This document shows positions 21,476 through 33,493 of a stretch of 64,000 nt of DNA, one piece after another. Source of the DNA: Ciona savignyi (lineage: Eukaryota; Chordata; Ascidiacea; Phlebobranchia; Cionidae); NCBI GenBank assembly GCA_000149265.1, contig CH003025.1, positions 468,838-532,837 on the forward strand, read 5' to 3'. The notes below the pieces were generated by a model. It was not told the origin of the DNA. It made no database searches and was given only the letters and a program-made list of their open reading frames with translations. The position numbers were made by a program, and so were the translations under genes. Within the stretch, counting starts at the first letter, position 1. Each line of letters begins with the position of its first letter.

Positions 21476-23303
21476 TTTTCCAAATGTTTAGTTGCTATTT
21501 CCTATTGGACCAAGGGCGTGTACTTTAAACTACGGTTCAAACCATTAAGGAAAAATTAAATCGATTTTTTTCTTAGCTTTATGGTGCATAGCGATTTTAT
21601 TCTTCTTTTCGAGTATTTCCAGTTTCTCAGTAGTTATTTCAAAACATCGCATGGTTAACTTCCATTTTGCCTGGCTTGATATAATAATCTGAAAATAATC
21701 ATTTGATTCCTTCCTCCCAGCCGCTTCCCGTGCAATATACTTGATTGCTCATATTTGAAATTAGCCTAACCGCCTTTTTACTTCTTTCCCGTTTTATGGT
21801 GCATTGCGATTCCATTACAATGACATGGTAGCATATTTAAGTTTAACGCATTAACCGAACACAAATGCGTAGTGAAAATGCAGATGGCGGAGCAAACACG
21901 ATAAACCTCGATGCATTCATACTCTTCTTAAAAACCATGTAGGCTATGCTGACAGAAATATTTTACCCATCGCAATACAGTCCAACATACGGTAAAGCAT
22001 TAGCTAATGTAAAAAGACTATATCCGAATCTCGCATTGCCATAGATAGACTGTAATTGAACTTATAATACAACTTTACATAAAGGAATTTATTACGACGC
22101 ACGCGATCTCAAATCTATAAATGCGGGTTAGTTTGCAAACGAACAGAAAAGAAACAACACAAATAGGAGGCTAAACTCACAACAACCATTGCAGGAATAA
22201 TGTTTAGGCGTTATGAGAAATCAACCTTTGTGCTGTTGAAACCAGATTAAGATCTTTTTAAATAAAATTGAACAGCCATGTAATCGTAACCAAACCACAA
22301 TGCTCAACCTTTTGAGTTTGTTTTCGTCAGCTGGAATTACTGTGTTTTTTGTAACAGCTCGACTAAAAAAAGTTTTGCTGTTATTATTTTTGCCCGTGCA
22401 TTGCATGAAGTTTTATTAATATAAACACAACCGCCCAGCCACCCGTAAGTTACGATTCCTTAATCTTTTGGGGTAATTCATGCTGTCACATACTTATTTA
22501 GTTACTTTGGTTTTATATTTTTGCATTAATGTATCTTTCTTTATAACATACTTTTGATAAGTTTCTTAAATACGATTTTTGTTGTTTTCACTATATGGAG
22601 AGAACATCAAATGACTTGTGGCCAAACAATGGATGAGGTTGTTTCTTTTTATATCCGCTTTTTCTTTACAGCATTGTGTTTTGGTTACTCTTACGAATGC
22701 GTACAGTAAAAGGGCAGCGGTTACATGTGAAGTTGATACACTCTTTCCGATAGGGTCTGAGATAAAAACCCTTGAATAAAACGATAATCGCGCGATTTAG
22801 GAAAATTACACAAAACACGAAACAGGCCAATTTTATTGTTCTTTATAAGTATTTCCAGTTTCTCAGCAGTTATTTTAAAGCAAGGCATGGTCATGAAGTT
22901 CCATTTTGCCTGGCTTGCTATAATAATTAGGAAATAATCATTTGATTCCTTCCTCCCAGACACTTTATATATAACCATGCATTATACTTGACTGCGCATG
23001 TTTGAAGTAACCAGCTTTCGAGATCGCAGTATCTAAGCTTAGCCTCGTCCCACATTGTTTAAACAATCCTACTTATCGGACCCCTGGGTTTCCAGATTAA
23101 TGCAGATGGGTGTAAAGTTAGAACAAATTCAAGTGTCGTTTTAATTAGGTGTCTAACTCGTATAAAGTTCAGGAAAATCTTGTGAATGAAACACTGAGCA
23201 CTTACTAATCAATTTTTATCCTTACTTGCGTTATGCATGTCGATTGATCTTCACCTTGTTTTAAAAACGATTGTATCTACAGCAGGCATAAGCTCGGAAC
23301 AAA

Positions 23304-23764
23304 ATGAAGGCTATACTATTTGTGGTGCTACTTTTCTGCGCTCATTTTGAGGTCGCTTTTGGGTGTAAGTTTGCATTTGACTGACTAAAAGCTTTTTTTA
23401 TTAAATAATTAACATTATACATTGCAGTTGGATTTCAATGCAATGCACCAGAGTTCTACTGTGTAGATGGAATGCTGAAGCCTGGTTACAAAGGAACCTG
23501 CTATAACCCTCAGATGTATTGTTATTGTAAGTTTTTATATAATAGCGCACATAGTTTACTGAAAAATCTTTTTGGCCGTTGTCTGCAACATCCTTAAGAA
23601 TAATCTGCACATTTTGGTCCCTCATAATAGCTAATCTCTCTGAGACTGTTGAATGAAAATGCGAACTTGTGTTGCTGAGTTAATCGCATAACGCCGTATA
23701 ATTGTACAATGTTGTTTTGTCATATTATTTCAATATTTTAATTTCTTCAGGGGTTGCGTTTTGA
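23304..23764 (+). CDS. Small secreted cysteine-containing peptide gene (copy 2)
   Basis: Exons 23304-23364, 23428-23526 and 23751-23764, with the same splice sites and phases as copy 1 at 4213. The signal peptide differs at one residue (CAHFEVAFG against CAHLEVAFG). The exon 2 peptide, with its four cysteines, is unchanged in sequence. Full identity of the mature region alongside nearby intron changes is what a retained gene would show, though the copies are young. Function unknown. Confidence 0.55.
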
Positions 23765-23939
23765 AAAGCTTAGCAAGATGAAGCAACAGCTGCATCAGGA
23801 TTTAAATAAACAAACCCAAAAGAGTTCTTGTCGTCGTTACGCCACAATACGTCAGTGTTACAGCAAGAACAGGCATAGCAAAATATGTTACCTAAATCTG
23901 TCGCTGACCTATGCTACTGCATTTAAAGTACGCTAATTA

Positions 23940-24241
23940 GGATAGGATAGGATAGGATAATCATCTTTATCCCCGTGAATGGGAAAACCAAGGGGGTTAA
24001 CACACGGGCAATCGTCAGATCACCTCGCGCCCATCGTCGGGTTACCGGAGCTTCTGCAGTGTGTTGTGTATGATAGAAACGTTCCTTCAATTTGGTAGAA
24101 CCCATTTATCCGCTGGGTTTAGGCAATGTCCGTAAAGTGCCTTGCCCAAGGACACAACCGACTAGCTAGCGACCAGTTTCGCACCTGCAACCTTTCGATT
24201 GAAAGGCGACGCACTTAACCGTTAGACCGCAACGGGCCGGA
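23940..24241 (-). mobile_element. Full-length tRNA-derived SINE
   Basis: 302 bp with a 7-bp target duplication CTAATTA (23933-23939, 24242-24248). Unit 0 has the empty site at about 4843-4849. On the minus strand it starts CCGGCCCGTTG with a tRNA-like box A region and GGTGCGAAAC near box B. A body containing CCTTGGGCAAGGCACTTTAC follows, then a tail of AGGAT/ATCCT repeats. It may correspond to the composite SINE described from Ciona; this cannot be verified here. Confidence 0.9.
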
Positions 24242-24248
24242 CTAATTA

Positions 24249-26583
24249 TAGCATGATACAGCTCGAAATCAGCAAATATAAAGCGTCCAATATTTAATTT
24301 ATCTAAGTATGTCTCCCTTTGTAAACGGCACACTTTTTACCCAAAAATTAGAGTTTGCACCACAAAAATAATCAATACACATTTTCATGTTCTGTAAAAT
24401 ACAGACAAAACAAAGTCCTGCCTATGTTCCGTAAAAACTCTACAAATGCCTAAAAGCTGTTGTGCGCCACTTTATTCTTGTGCCGAGGAAGGGTACACCT
24501 CAAATTAAATTCTTTCTGCATAGAGGTCCAATTAAAATAGAATGTTTTGTTTTTACCGGCCTTAGTTTTAAAATAATAATGGGTTCGTTTCTAAGTCTGT
24601 TTTTGTTGCGTAAGTATATGTATTGATTACGTTAACCATTCGGACACACGACCGTACTGGAATATTGCTGTTCGAAGTTGTTACACGTTTCGACTGACCA
24701 GATAGCCGATTGGTGGCGCTAACGAGTCACACATGGCGCTAACCACTCACACTCTTTTTCTTTACGGGCATAATTATGTCCATATGTATATCCGCAAAGA
24801 AGACAAGATAGTTCCTAAATTCGGGAGTCTAGCTAAAACTGTTTTGTCCAATCGGGTTGCCAGATCTGTTGCAGTATGAGCTATATTTGTTATTACTTCG
24901 ATGCGATTTCCTTAGAGATTAACACGTTAGGTGTAGGTCCACGAATAATACTATGGTTTTTTAATGCGTACATAAATGGAACTACATACATAAGTTAAAA
25001 ACAAACATTGTTATGACACGAAGGCTACATCAGGGCAAACGATGGTGCAATAGAAAATATGCCGGAAACCATATTGGGTATTAATTTGAAATTCGACTTG
25101 CCGTCAAACGACAGGGCCAGGGTTTGATGAGTATGAACATTTCCGGATGCTGAAAAATCACAAACGCTGCTGTAAGGTAAGTTATCGTACTGGTGCATCG
25201 TTCTAAATGGAATGATTTGCCTGGCATATCCATAGTTTACCTACAAGGCTATATACGCAAGGCCAAACCTATCTAATCGAAAGGTTTTTTGACCAAACTA
25301 GCTGATGGCTTAAAATATTTTTTACAGCCGACTGTGTTAAACTGTAAACTGGAAAAAACATCTTAATCATATACAACGCGTATCGTAATAATTCATGTAA
25401 CATGACGGCTATAAGTTATTTACCCATGTAATATTGTTGCGTTCCAAATAACTGGCATAAACGAGGATATTCTGTCCAGAATATCCTGCGATCAATAGGA
25501 CAGAAGGTAATTTAAATACGCCTTGTTGGGGAAATCTGAACTCCGTATCCTACTCAGCGATGTACAATCAATCATTTTTAAATTCTCACATTGGAAATAG
25601 TAAGCAACATAGTTTTATTAAAAGTTTTGCTTTAAAAAACAAAGTACCGTTTTAAATCTATGGCGACTTAACCACCCAGTAAACCTCTGCTCAACCTATT
25701 AAATAATTAAGTTTATTCCCGAAGGTAGACTTGAGTTAGCTTTACCGTCATGTTGCCGAAGGTATTGCATTCTTTGTTTTTTTATAAATGACAGATAAAT
25801 CTAGGATAACCGTCCGACGGTCAGCTCAAATAGTGGGAGATAACACCGAACAATGGATTTTTAACAAGTAAAACGAATAATGTATGCCATTGTATGGGGT
25901 TGCACACTAGGCTCATATCTCCAATTAACGTTGTATTGGTGTAACGTACATCTACTGTATTTTTTTGTGAGAAAACAATAAATGCAGCAACTTCCGCATG
26001 CTTTCGTGGCGCCCCAGCAAAGTCTCGCGGCTCCCCAGGCGGGCGCCGCTGCGCCAAGTTTGGGAACCGCTGGGCTAGTGTATACAAAACCACCTTGCTT
26101 GCATGTTTAGTTCCATGGGAACGTTTCCGTTTTTAAATTATTTGTTTTAGCTGATGTTCTTTGCTGGGCCAGGACACTTTACCATTTTTACAGACTGTTA
26201 TGGTCTTAGGCTTTAAACAGACTATACCGTTCAATAATAATCAGAAAATGGTAAATTAACCTTTCTCCGCTTTATTTCTTTATAATAATATAGTAAGAGA
26301 TTCATCCCATGAATGAAAAAAGCAGGAGAGTTATCGCATCGAAATTTTTTAAATTATCCCGCGAATGCGTAAAGGGGTGTTACGACCAGATTAATCGTCA
26401 GATTACCTCATACCTATACCGCTGGGTTACCGGAGGAGTTTAGTGTGCTGTATATGTTAGTATCCTTTATTCAGTTTCGACTGACGTTATACGTTTGGCG
26501 TGGATCAGGAACAAATTTGTTAGAAGTAAAGTAATAGTTGTTAGTCCGCTGTGTATACTATACGTTCAAGCTATTCCTAAAAA
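24249..26583. other. Intergenic, no gene seen
   Basis: Collinear with 4850-7107 of unit 0. It repeats the palindrome (25465-25486), the hAT fragment ending at 26072 and the old SINE relic at about 26350-26460. A short insertion near 24727-24790 is absent from unit 0. Confidence 0.5.
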
Positions 26584-26805
26584 ATGGAGGATTTACACAA
26601 CAAATTTGTTCCTTATATTTGCGATGCTAACAAAGCAGTTAAATTCTAACTCGTTAAAAGTTGGGATGATTTAAAAAACGAAGACAGCTTTTTCATTCCA
26701 GTTACATCAAAATATTTGGTGAAAAGAAACAAATCTTCTTTCTTCGTATATACCCTACACTTCCAGTAAATTACACATAGACACACAACTTTTATATGAA
26801 AAAAA
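26584..26805 (+). pseudogene. HAT1: HAT1 N-terminal pseudogene (unit A)
   Basis: Same fragment as 7108 with the MEDLHNKFVPYICDANKAV start, but a TAA interrupts it after about 21 codons (26647). It is cut at the same SINE-tail junction as in unit 0 (26806). Confidence 0.7.
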
Positions 26806-27214
26806 TTTTCCCATTCACGGAAATAAACATGAATATCCTATCCTATTCGCCGATAAAACGGATTTTAGAACATTGCAAACGAACGAGACATTGCAAACCG
26901 CATGCATGCGTGTTACAATATTTACAGGAAATTAATCAGGTGTTCTATATCGTATTCTGTCTATTCGACGCGTTACGTCATAACTCATACGATTATCAGA
27001 AGAACACTGTCACTACATCACATCGGCAAAAGACGGAGAATAAACAGGGAGATTGACAATTCAGATTTCTGTTGGTTACAAATAAAAAAACTGTTCGCAG
27101 AAAACGGGGGTAGGTTAAATGAGGTGCCCACAAGTTATATTTTCAAACTTAAGCAAAATTAGATTCATTCTAGGCTAGCGTATACAGAATCAACTTAGGT
27201 TACAGCATTTATAG

Positions 27215-27556
27215 CAGTGCTTCTCAAATGGTGCGCCACAGCAGTTAGCTTGGTGCGCCCCACTTGCATTTCTTAAATTGACGACAGAGTGTGCATATAT
27301 TATAAACCACTAATTGGTTAGTGTCTAGCTCGTTCTTTTTCATTGTAACGTTAGATCTATATTTACTTTCGAAAAGCAAGAGAGCTAAAAAAACAGTAAT
27401 TTCGTTATGTGGAAAATTCGGTGATGAAATTATTTAAATAAACATTTTAATTCCCATATTTTTCCTAAATTTTATTTAACATATTGTTTTGACTCCCCGT
27501 GCAAAGTGCGCCCGTTCGTTTCTTAATTGGTCTCGGGTGAGCCACGAGGTCAAAAT
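27215..27556 (+). mobile_element. Short hAT-type MITE, right end deleted (unit A)
   Basis: Left target ATTTATAG at 27207-27214, then CAGTGCTTCTCAAATGG. The right terminus is missing at the same point as in unit 0. Confidence 0.7.
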
Positions 27557-27594
27557 AATATTCTGCGTTACAAAGCTTTAGGTTTAGGTACAAC

Positions 27595-27669
27595 ATGATT
27601 TATGTTTATGTATTGATAATTTTATTATCCCTCACAATTCACGTAAAGGGTTCATTTTTACGCCAATAA
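27595..27669 (+). pseudogene. Relic duplicate of H exon 1 (unit A)
   Basis: Same 24-codon signal-like ORF as 8135-8209, with a few substitutions and the same stop. Confidence 0.45.
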
Positions 27670-27949
27670 TGCTTACGGATCAGATTTACGGGAAAATAGA
27701 TTTTTACAGTTACAATGCCCGTTAAACTTATGAACTATGAATTCATTACAGCATGCATGCTGCCTTTAACTTTCCACGTACATTTTTACAACAGTGTGTA
27801 AGCAGAAAAAAGCGGGAAGTTACATGACGTGTTCAGTTAGATATCAAACTTAAATGAAATAAGTTTTATTCTAAGTTAGCGTTTACAGATTTAACATATA
27901 TAGGTAGACAATTTGTAACTTTAAGTATTCTGTTTAAGAAAAGAAAAAC

Positions 27950-29789
27950 ATGATTTTCGTTTTCGTGTTGATGAATATTATTTTCTCGGCTATAAAAGCT
28001 TTTACAAGTAAGTTCGATAAGATATGTCTAAATACGGTAAATCAAGTCATTTTCATTTTTATAGATTAGTATTATTTTTTGATTATTTAATCGAATTATT
28101 CTGCAGTTGGAAGAGAGACTATTAAAGGATCAACCGACGTATTCTTATCATCCCACACACTGAAATCAAACATCAAAATCGAATACGACTCGTGCTTGTC
28201 TTTTCTGCCTTACCACATCAAAGCTACCGCTCGACCCTACAGCCCGACTGGTCCAGAAACTTTCAAGGCCACTGTTGTAAAGATTAACTACTACCACTTC
28301 ATACTTCAGTTGGAACGCATAGATCGCGACTCGGGTTGGAGAGGGGCTTTAAAAATCGACTGGGAGCTTTTTACTGTATCAGGTATGCGAGATCTCCAAA
28401 TCTTCATATTTCACATTAGTTTTGTTCGTGTTATGTGTTAACTGCTGTTTAAGATATATGAATTATTTTAATATTTTGTGATATGTTAAATAAAAACATA
28501 TAGAAAATCCATGTCCGAAATGTACATACAAACAGTATAATGTGAAAAGTCGCTGGTTGACACTGATGAAGATAATCGGTATATATAGGACTACCTGTAA
28601 AATCCACCGAAATATATAGTTCCGGATGTTTAAAAAACTGTAAGAATTGGTGTATACATAAATTTGGTCACTGCTTGANNNNNNNNNNNNNNNNNNNNNN
28701 NNNNNNNNNNNNNNNNNNNNNNNNNNNNNNNNNNNNNNNNNNNNNNNNNNNNNNNNNNNNNNNNNNNNNNNNNNNNNNTCGGTGGTTGGAGCCGGTAAAC
28801 TTAAAATACATTTATGCGCGACACCACCATTGTTAATCGTTTGCCATTCAGTATTATACCCCGAAATTCGTAAACAATATATGTAACGTGTTAGGCGACT
28901 TTCGTAACCACATGTTGTGATTTTGAATTGCAAAATAATATACATACAAAATGTCAGTATTGTGTCACACTGGCCAGTGTAATCTGACCACCATCAGTTT
29001 ACTTGTTTTTTTTCCTAACAGATTACATCACAGTAACTGCCACTCTTCAATATAGCGTCGACTTTGATTGGAATGTACAATTCTCTTCGAACAATTCCAA
29101 AGTATCTCATGTTTATAACCAAGGAACTTCTCTCGTGCCTGCCAACCAAAGTAACCCAACTCTTCAGCCTCGCCTTTCTAGTTCTAAACAAAATGGTCAC
29201 CGGTATCTTGTTTTCAATAATGACCCATCTCCTAAGCTCATCGTGAATATTGATCTAAACCCAATTCCTGGGCAACAAGACTTAATAACCGTGTTCATCG
29301 CTTACAGGATCGACAATAGACCCCATATTGCGCCGAATTCATTTATAAACGGTCTTTTTGGAAATGACAACAATGGCTGGGATAAGTTTGTCATGTTTGG
29401 GAAACAGTCGAATGGACCTTTAATTGGTGAGTGGGGCTAATCCAGATAGAATAATAATAACTTCCTTTCCTGTAAATGCAAACCCAACAACCCTTGGTGC
29501 TTGGAATATCCTCAGCGTTCAATGGAATGTCGATGGTGGTGTTGGCGCCAGTAGTGTTTGGTGCAATGGAAAATTACTTCAACGGTTTCAAGCCAGGACG
29601 TCTCCCTCAGATACAGTGTTCACGATCGGAAGTGCAGATGCTACCGGGCAATATCATTCACTGTTGTCGATCGGGGAACTTATACTATTCCGGGGAGTCG
29701 TGATCACGGACGTGGTAATGAAGGAATACCACCAGCACCTTGTTAATAAGTGGGGCGTGATTGCTGATCCAATTAGTGTTTATAATTAA
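27950..29789 (+). pseudogene. H2: H family gene with a +1 frameshift
   Basis: Exons 27950-28007 (one codon longer than H1), 28107-28382 and 29022-29789. Splice sites match H1. Exon 3 is one base longer than in H1: an extra G near 29426 (ATTGGTGAG against ATTGTGAG) shifts the frame and brings a stop at 29438-29440, removing the C-terminal half of the LamG-like domain. The rest, including WCNGKLLQRF and the YHQHLVNKWGV end, is preserved out of frame, so the break is recent or a sequencing error. Intron 2 shows the empty LTR element site and a 100-N gap. Confidence 0.75.
28679..28778. other. Assembly gap (100 N) in H2 intron 2
   Basis: A run of 100 N between intron segments homologous to 14330 and 14350 of H1, so little sequence is probably missing. 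Confidence 0.95.
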
Positions 29790-29976
29790 AAAAAGATTTG
29801 GCTTTGCAAGTCTTAACAAAAATGACTTTGTTTTGATAAATAAAAACCGTTTTTTTATTTACTATATTTTAGTCGATTGTAAACTAATTTAGTCTTATTT
29901 GAAAGTAAAGATGCCCCTGTATTTTAACCTACTATAAAACTAGGAAGTGTAAACCACTACCATTTGTAAAACACAC

Positions 29977-30273
29977 GGTTCCATGACAACTGAACCCCTT
30001 ACAACTGAACCCCTTACAACTGAACCCTTACAACTGAACCCTTTACAACTGAACTCCTACAATTAAGCTCCTTACAACTGAACTCCTTTTAACTGAACCC
30101 CTTTAAACTGAGCCCCTTTACAACTGAACCCATTTCAATAGAACCTCTTTACAACTGAACGCCCTTTTCAATTAAAAGCGTTCGGTTAAAAGGGGTTCAG
30201 TTGTAAAGGGGTTCAGTTGTAGGGGCTCAGTTGTAAGGGGTTCAGTTGTAAGGGGTTCAGTTGACTGGACACC
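29977..30273. mobile_element. Foldback-type element built from CAACTGAACCCC repeats
   Basis: 297 bp. The left half is tandem ACAACTGAACCCCTT units and the right half is their inverse, meeting near 30170-30190, so a strand can fold into one long hairpin. Ends are GGTTCCATGACAACTG and, inverted, GGTGTCCAGTCAACTG. The flanks AAAACACAC (29968-29976) and AAAATACAC (30274-30282) form a 9-bp target duplication with one mismatch. Units 0 and B lack the insertion. A 9-bp duplication would suit Mutator-related elements; this is inference. Confidence 0.75.
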
Positions 30274-30435
30274 AAAATACACTTCGACTGTATATACATA
30301 TAACATATAGCTTATGCTAACTCACGTTACTTGTAATTCGTAGTTGCACAGTGTTACGGTTTCAAATGTAAAAGTGTTTCGTTTAATCATTATAGATTAA
30401 TAAATAAAAATAGTAAAACAATAAGTATTATATGT

Positions 30436-30541
30436 TAGAGAGTGCCGAAAGGTGGTAAACCACCACTATTTGTAAGACACCCTTAACACAATTGGTATCT
30501 TTTATACGCCGTGTATGTAGTTTCTTTCTGCAAGCATAAAC
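30436..30541 (+). mobile_element. Left-end fragment of the TAGAGAGTG inverted-repeat element
   Basis: Matches the left end of 15816-16916 up to GCAAGCATAAAC and then departs. The same stub is at 49763-49868. Confidence 0.6.
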
Positions 30542-31737
30542 AGTTAAATCGCTAAGATAACAAACCATTCTTGTTATCCATGTTTGTTACACAATATATA
30601 TATTTTTGTCAGACGCATGCACATGTTATCTGATATTCCAAAGTTTTCAATCTGACTGTGATAGTTTTGTTTCTGTAAAAATAAATCATAAAATTTTGAT
30701 AATTAGCTTAGTCGCTATGAAACCTAGAACATCAAAATGCCAAAAAAGTAGTAAATTAGTTTTTACGATTCAAGGAAAAAAGCGTATATTTTAATAGAAA
30801 TTTCAGTTTAACTTTGATATAATATACAATGGCGGTATATTTTACTGCTGTGCAGATACAAGCAATTTTAAACGGTTTAATTTCAAACGAGAATTTCTCG
30901 AAAACTAAAAAGATTTAGACCTCAAGAAGGATATTTTTGGTTCACTAGGTTTATTTTTTTTATATCAGACCAGCTTGTTTAACACTGGCTCGACATTGTA
31001 ATGGGTGGAACCGTTATATAACTTCCCGCATTATTCTAAGTAAGTGTTTATTGCGTTGGTTTAGTGACGTGTTTTGACAACTAGTGTATAAGGCCTTTCT
31101 CTGGTGCGACCTACCTACACCCGAGTCCTTAACATGAGGAACACTTTAAAAGCGCTAATTTAATTGCTCACTCAAGATATCAATATGGTTGATTTCTTTA
31201 TTCACTGGACTTTGAACGATGAGCAGTTTTCTATTACAATAATATACACATAACAATATTAATATACAACCAGCTTAGCAACTGTTTTTCGTAGGTCTGT
31301 AGATTCAGTATGCAAATAAACGTGTCATCAAAAGATTCAGTACAAAAAAAATAAAACCACGAGGTTCACGGAATTATAAAACTATATTCATGGTACGAAA
31401 AATGAGCTCACAATAGTAAACATAGACATTTTAAAGAAAATAAATTCGGAAACAGATTATGATTTACAGATGTTAAACTAGTGTTAGGTTATATATATGC
31501 AACCAAAATAGATTTAATGATAAATGCTTGGTTAAAAACTAAAACACATAAAGTGGCGTGGAACCAGCTTTTAGTAATAAATGCGGCAGCAAATAAAAGC
31601 GTTTCAGTCAAGTTTACTACGATTTGTGGAGGTTCATTTTTCAAATAGTTCGCTTTTTTATGTCGAAAACACATGTTTATTTATCATATGTATTTTCGTG
31701 CGGACATTTAAAGTCGATCGGGTTAGAAATGTTCAGT
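30542..31737. other. Intergenic between convergent H genes, no gene seen
   Basis: AT-rich and collinear with 49869-51047. On the minus strand AATAAA at about 31677 may serve the H3 transcript. Confidence 0.5.
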
Positions 31738-33493
31738 TTAATTATAAACACTAAGTGGATCAGCAATCACGCCCCACTTATTAACAAGGTGCTGGTGGTA
31801 TTCCTTCATTACCACGTCCGTGATCACGATCCCCCGGAATAGTATAAGTTCCCCGATCGACGAAATTGTAGGATGTGTCACAGTAGCTTTTATATTTCCG
31901 ATCGTGACCACAGTTTCTGAGGGAGACGTCCTGGCTTGGAACCGTTGAAGTAGTTTTCCATTGCACCAAACACTACTGGCGCTAACACCACCATCGACAT
32001 TCCATTGAACGCTAAGGATATTCCAAACACCAAGGGTTGTTGGGTTTGAATTTACAGGAAAGGAAGTTATTGTAATTCTATCTGGATTTGCCCCACCCAC
32101 AATCAGCGCCCCTTTGGAATGTGTACCAAATAAAACAAACTTGTCCCAGCCATTGTTGTCATTGCCGAAAAGACCGTTTTCAAATAATTTAGCTGGGTCG
32201 TGGGTGCGATTGTCGATCCTATAAGCAATGAACACAGTTATTAAGTCTTGTTGCCCAGGAATTCGGTTAAGATCAATATTTGGCGATGAGCCTAGTAGAT
32301 GGGTCCTTATTGAAAACAAGATACCGGTGACCATTTTGTCTAGAACTGGAAAGCAGTGGCTGCTAGATTTGGGTTACTTTGGTTGGCAGGTACGGAAGAA
32401 GCTCCCTGGTTATAAACAAGAGATACTTTGGAATTGTTCGGTGTGAATTGTAGGTTCCAATCATAGTCGACGCTATATTGCAGTGTGGCAGTTGCTGTTA
32501 TGTAATCTGTCATGAAAAAGTTAAGTAAACCTATAATGAAAAAGTTAGGTAAACGAAAACAAAAGTAAACGAATGCTGACGGTGGTCAGATGATACTAGC
32601 CCGTGTGATACAATACTCTGATTATATTAAATGGTTACACATTTTTGCATGCAGATAGTTTCAATTCATAATCACATCATGTGTTTACAACTGTCCTCTC
32701 CCCACTATACATTGTTTACATTTTCATTTTAAAATAGCGAATGATAAACAAACAACAAAGTAGTGACGTAAGCGCATAAATACCATTTAGGCTAAAGATG
32801 ACATAGGATCGACGAAGGGTCATTATAGTGATCTGTATATTTTTTACAGGGTAAGCATATTCAACGATTTTTAATATTTTTTTACAAATTCGGTTATTGG
32901 AACAATGTTCATTGATATTTTTTAAATCAGAGAATTTTCAAAACCTACATTTTCGACAATGATTTTTTTGCATGGTTTGTATCAAAACATATCTCAAACC
33001 TTCAATTAAATTCGGATATCTATAACAGTCTCGTACCTGGTATCGTAAAAAGCTCCCAGTCGATTTTTAAAGCCCCTCTCCAACCCGAGTCGCGATCTGT
33101 GCGTTCCAACTGAAGTATGAAGTGGTAGTAGTTAATCTTTACAACAGTGGCCTTGAAAGTTTCCGGGCCAGTCGGGCTGTAGGGTCGAGCGGTAGCTTTG
33201 ATGCGGTAAGGCAGAAACGACAAGCACGAGTCGTATTCGATTTTGATGCTTGATTTTAGTGTGTGGGATGATAAGAATACGGTCGGTTGATCCTTTAATG
33301 GTCGCTAATCTATCTGCGAAAAAATTAGACGCACGAATTCAACAATGAATACAAATCTTTGAAAATCAAACAAAAACAGTTTCTCATTAGAAGTAATTGT
33401 ATGTTGTTCATAATTTAGGAATATCCCATGGTACTTACTTGTAGATGCTTCAGCACAGAAAAGATGAATCAAAAACACAAAAACGAAAATCAT
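31738..33493 (-). pseudogene. H3: inverted H family gene, frameshifted
   Basis: Minus-strand exons 33439-33493, 33037-33313 and 31738-32506, same phases as H1. The signal peptide is MIFVFVFLIHLFCAEAST. Against H5 there are three one-base insertions: in exon 2 near 33282 (GACCGTATTC) and in exon 3 near 32360 (CTAGCAGCC) and near 32283 (ATCGCCAAATATT). The distal LamG-like part, to the VNKWGV end, is still open. It belongs with H5 in a minus-strand subfamily (DPAKLFENGLF where H1 has APNSFINGLF). Confidence 0.75.

Larger units (their letters stand above)
833..21629. repeat. Tandem unit 0 (about 20.8 kb)
   Basis: From 833 this copy is collinear with the sequence from 21630 and from 63401. In order it holds the peptide gene, HAT1 pseudogene, H1 gene, a lone G last exon and DCYD copy I. 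It lacks the H(-)/G(-)/G(+) middle present in units A and B. It uniquely carries two 0.88-kb hAT elements and the LTR retrotransposon. Confidence 0.8.

Noticed and set aside
28463-28945. Minus-strand ORF across the N gap
   Set aside because: Artefact of unknown bases joining two short open stretches in an intron.
29977-30273. Possible CRISPR-like array of short repeats
   Set aside because: The repeats are contiguous without spacers and form an inverted hairpin in eukaryotic DNA; a transposon explains them.
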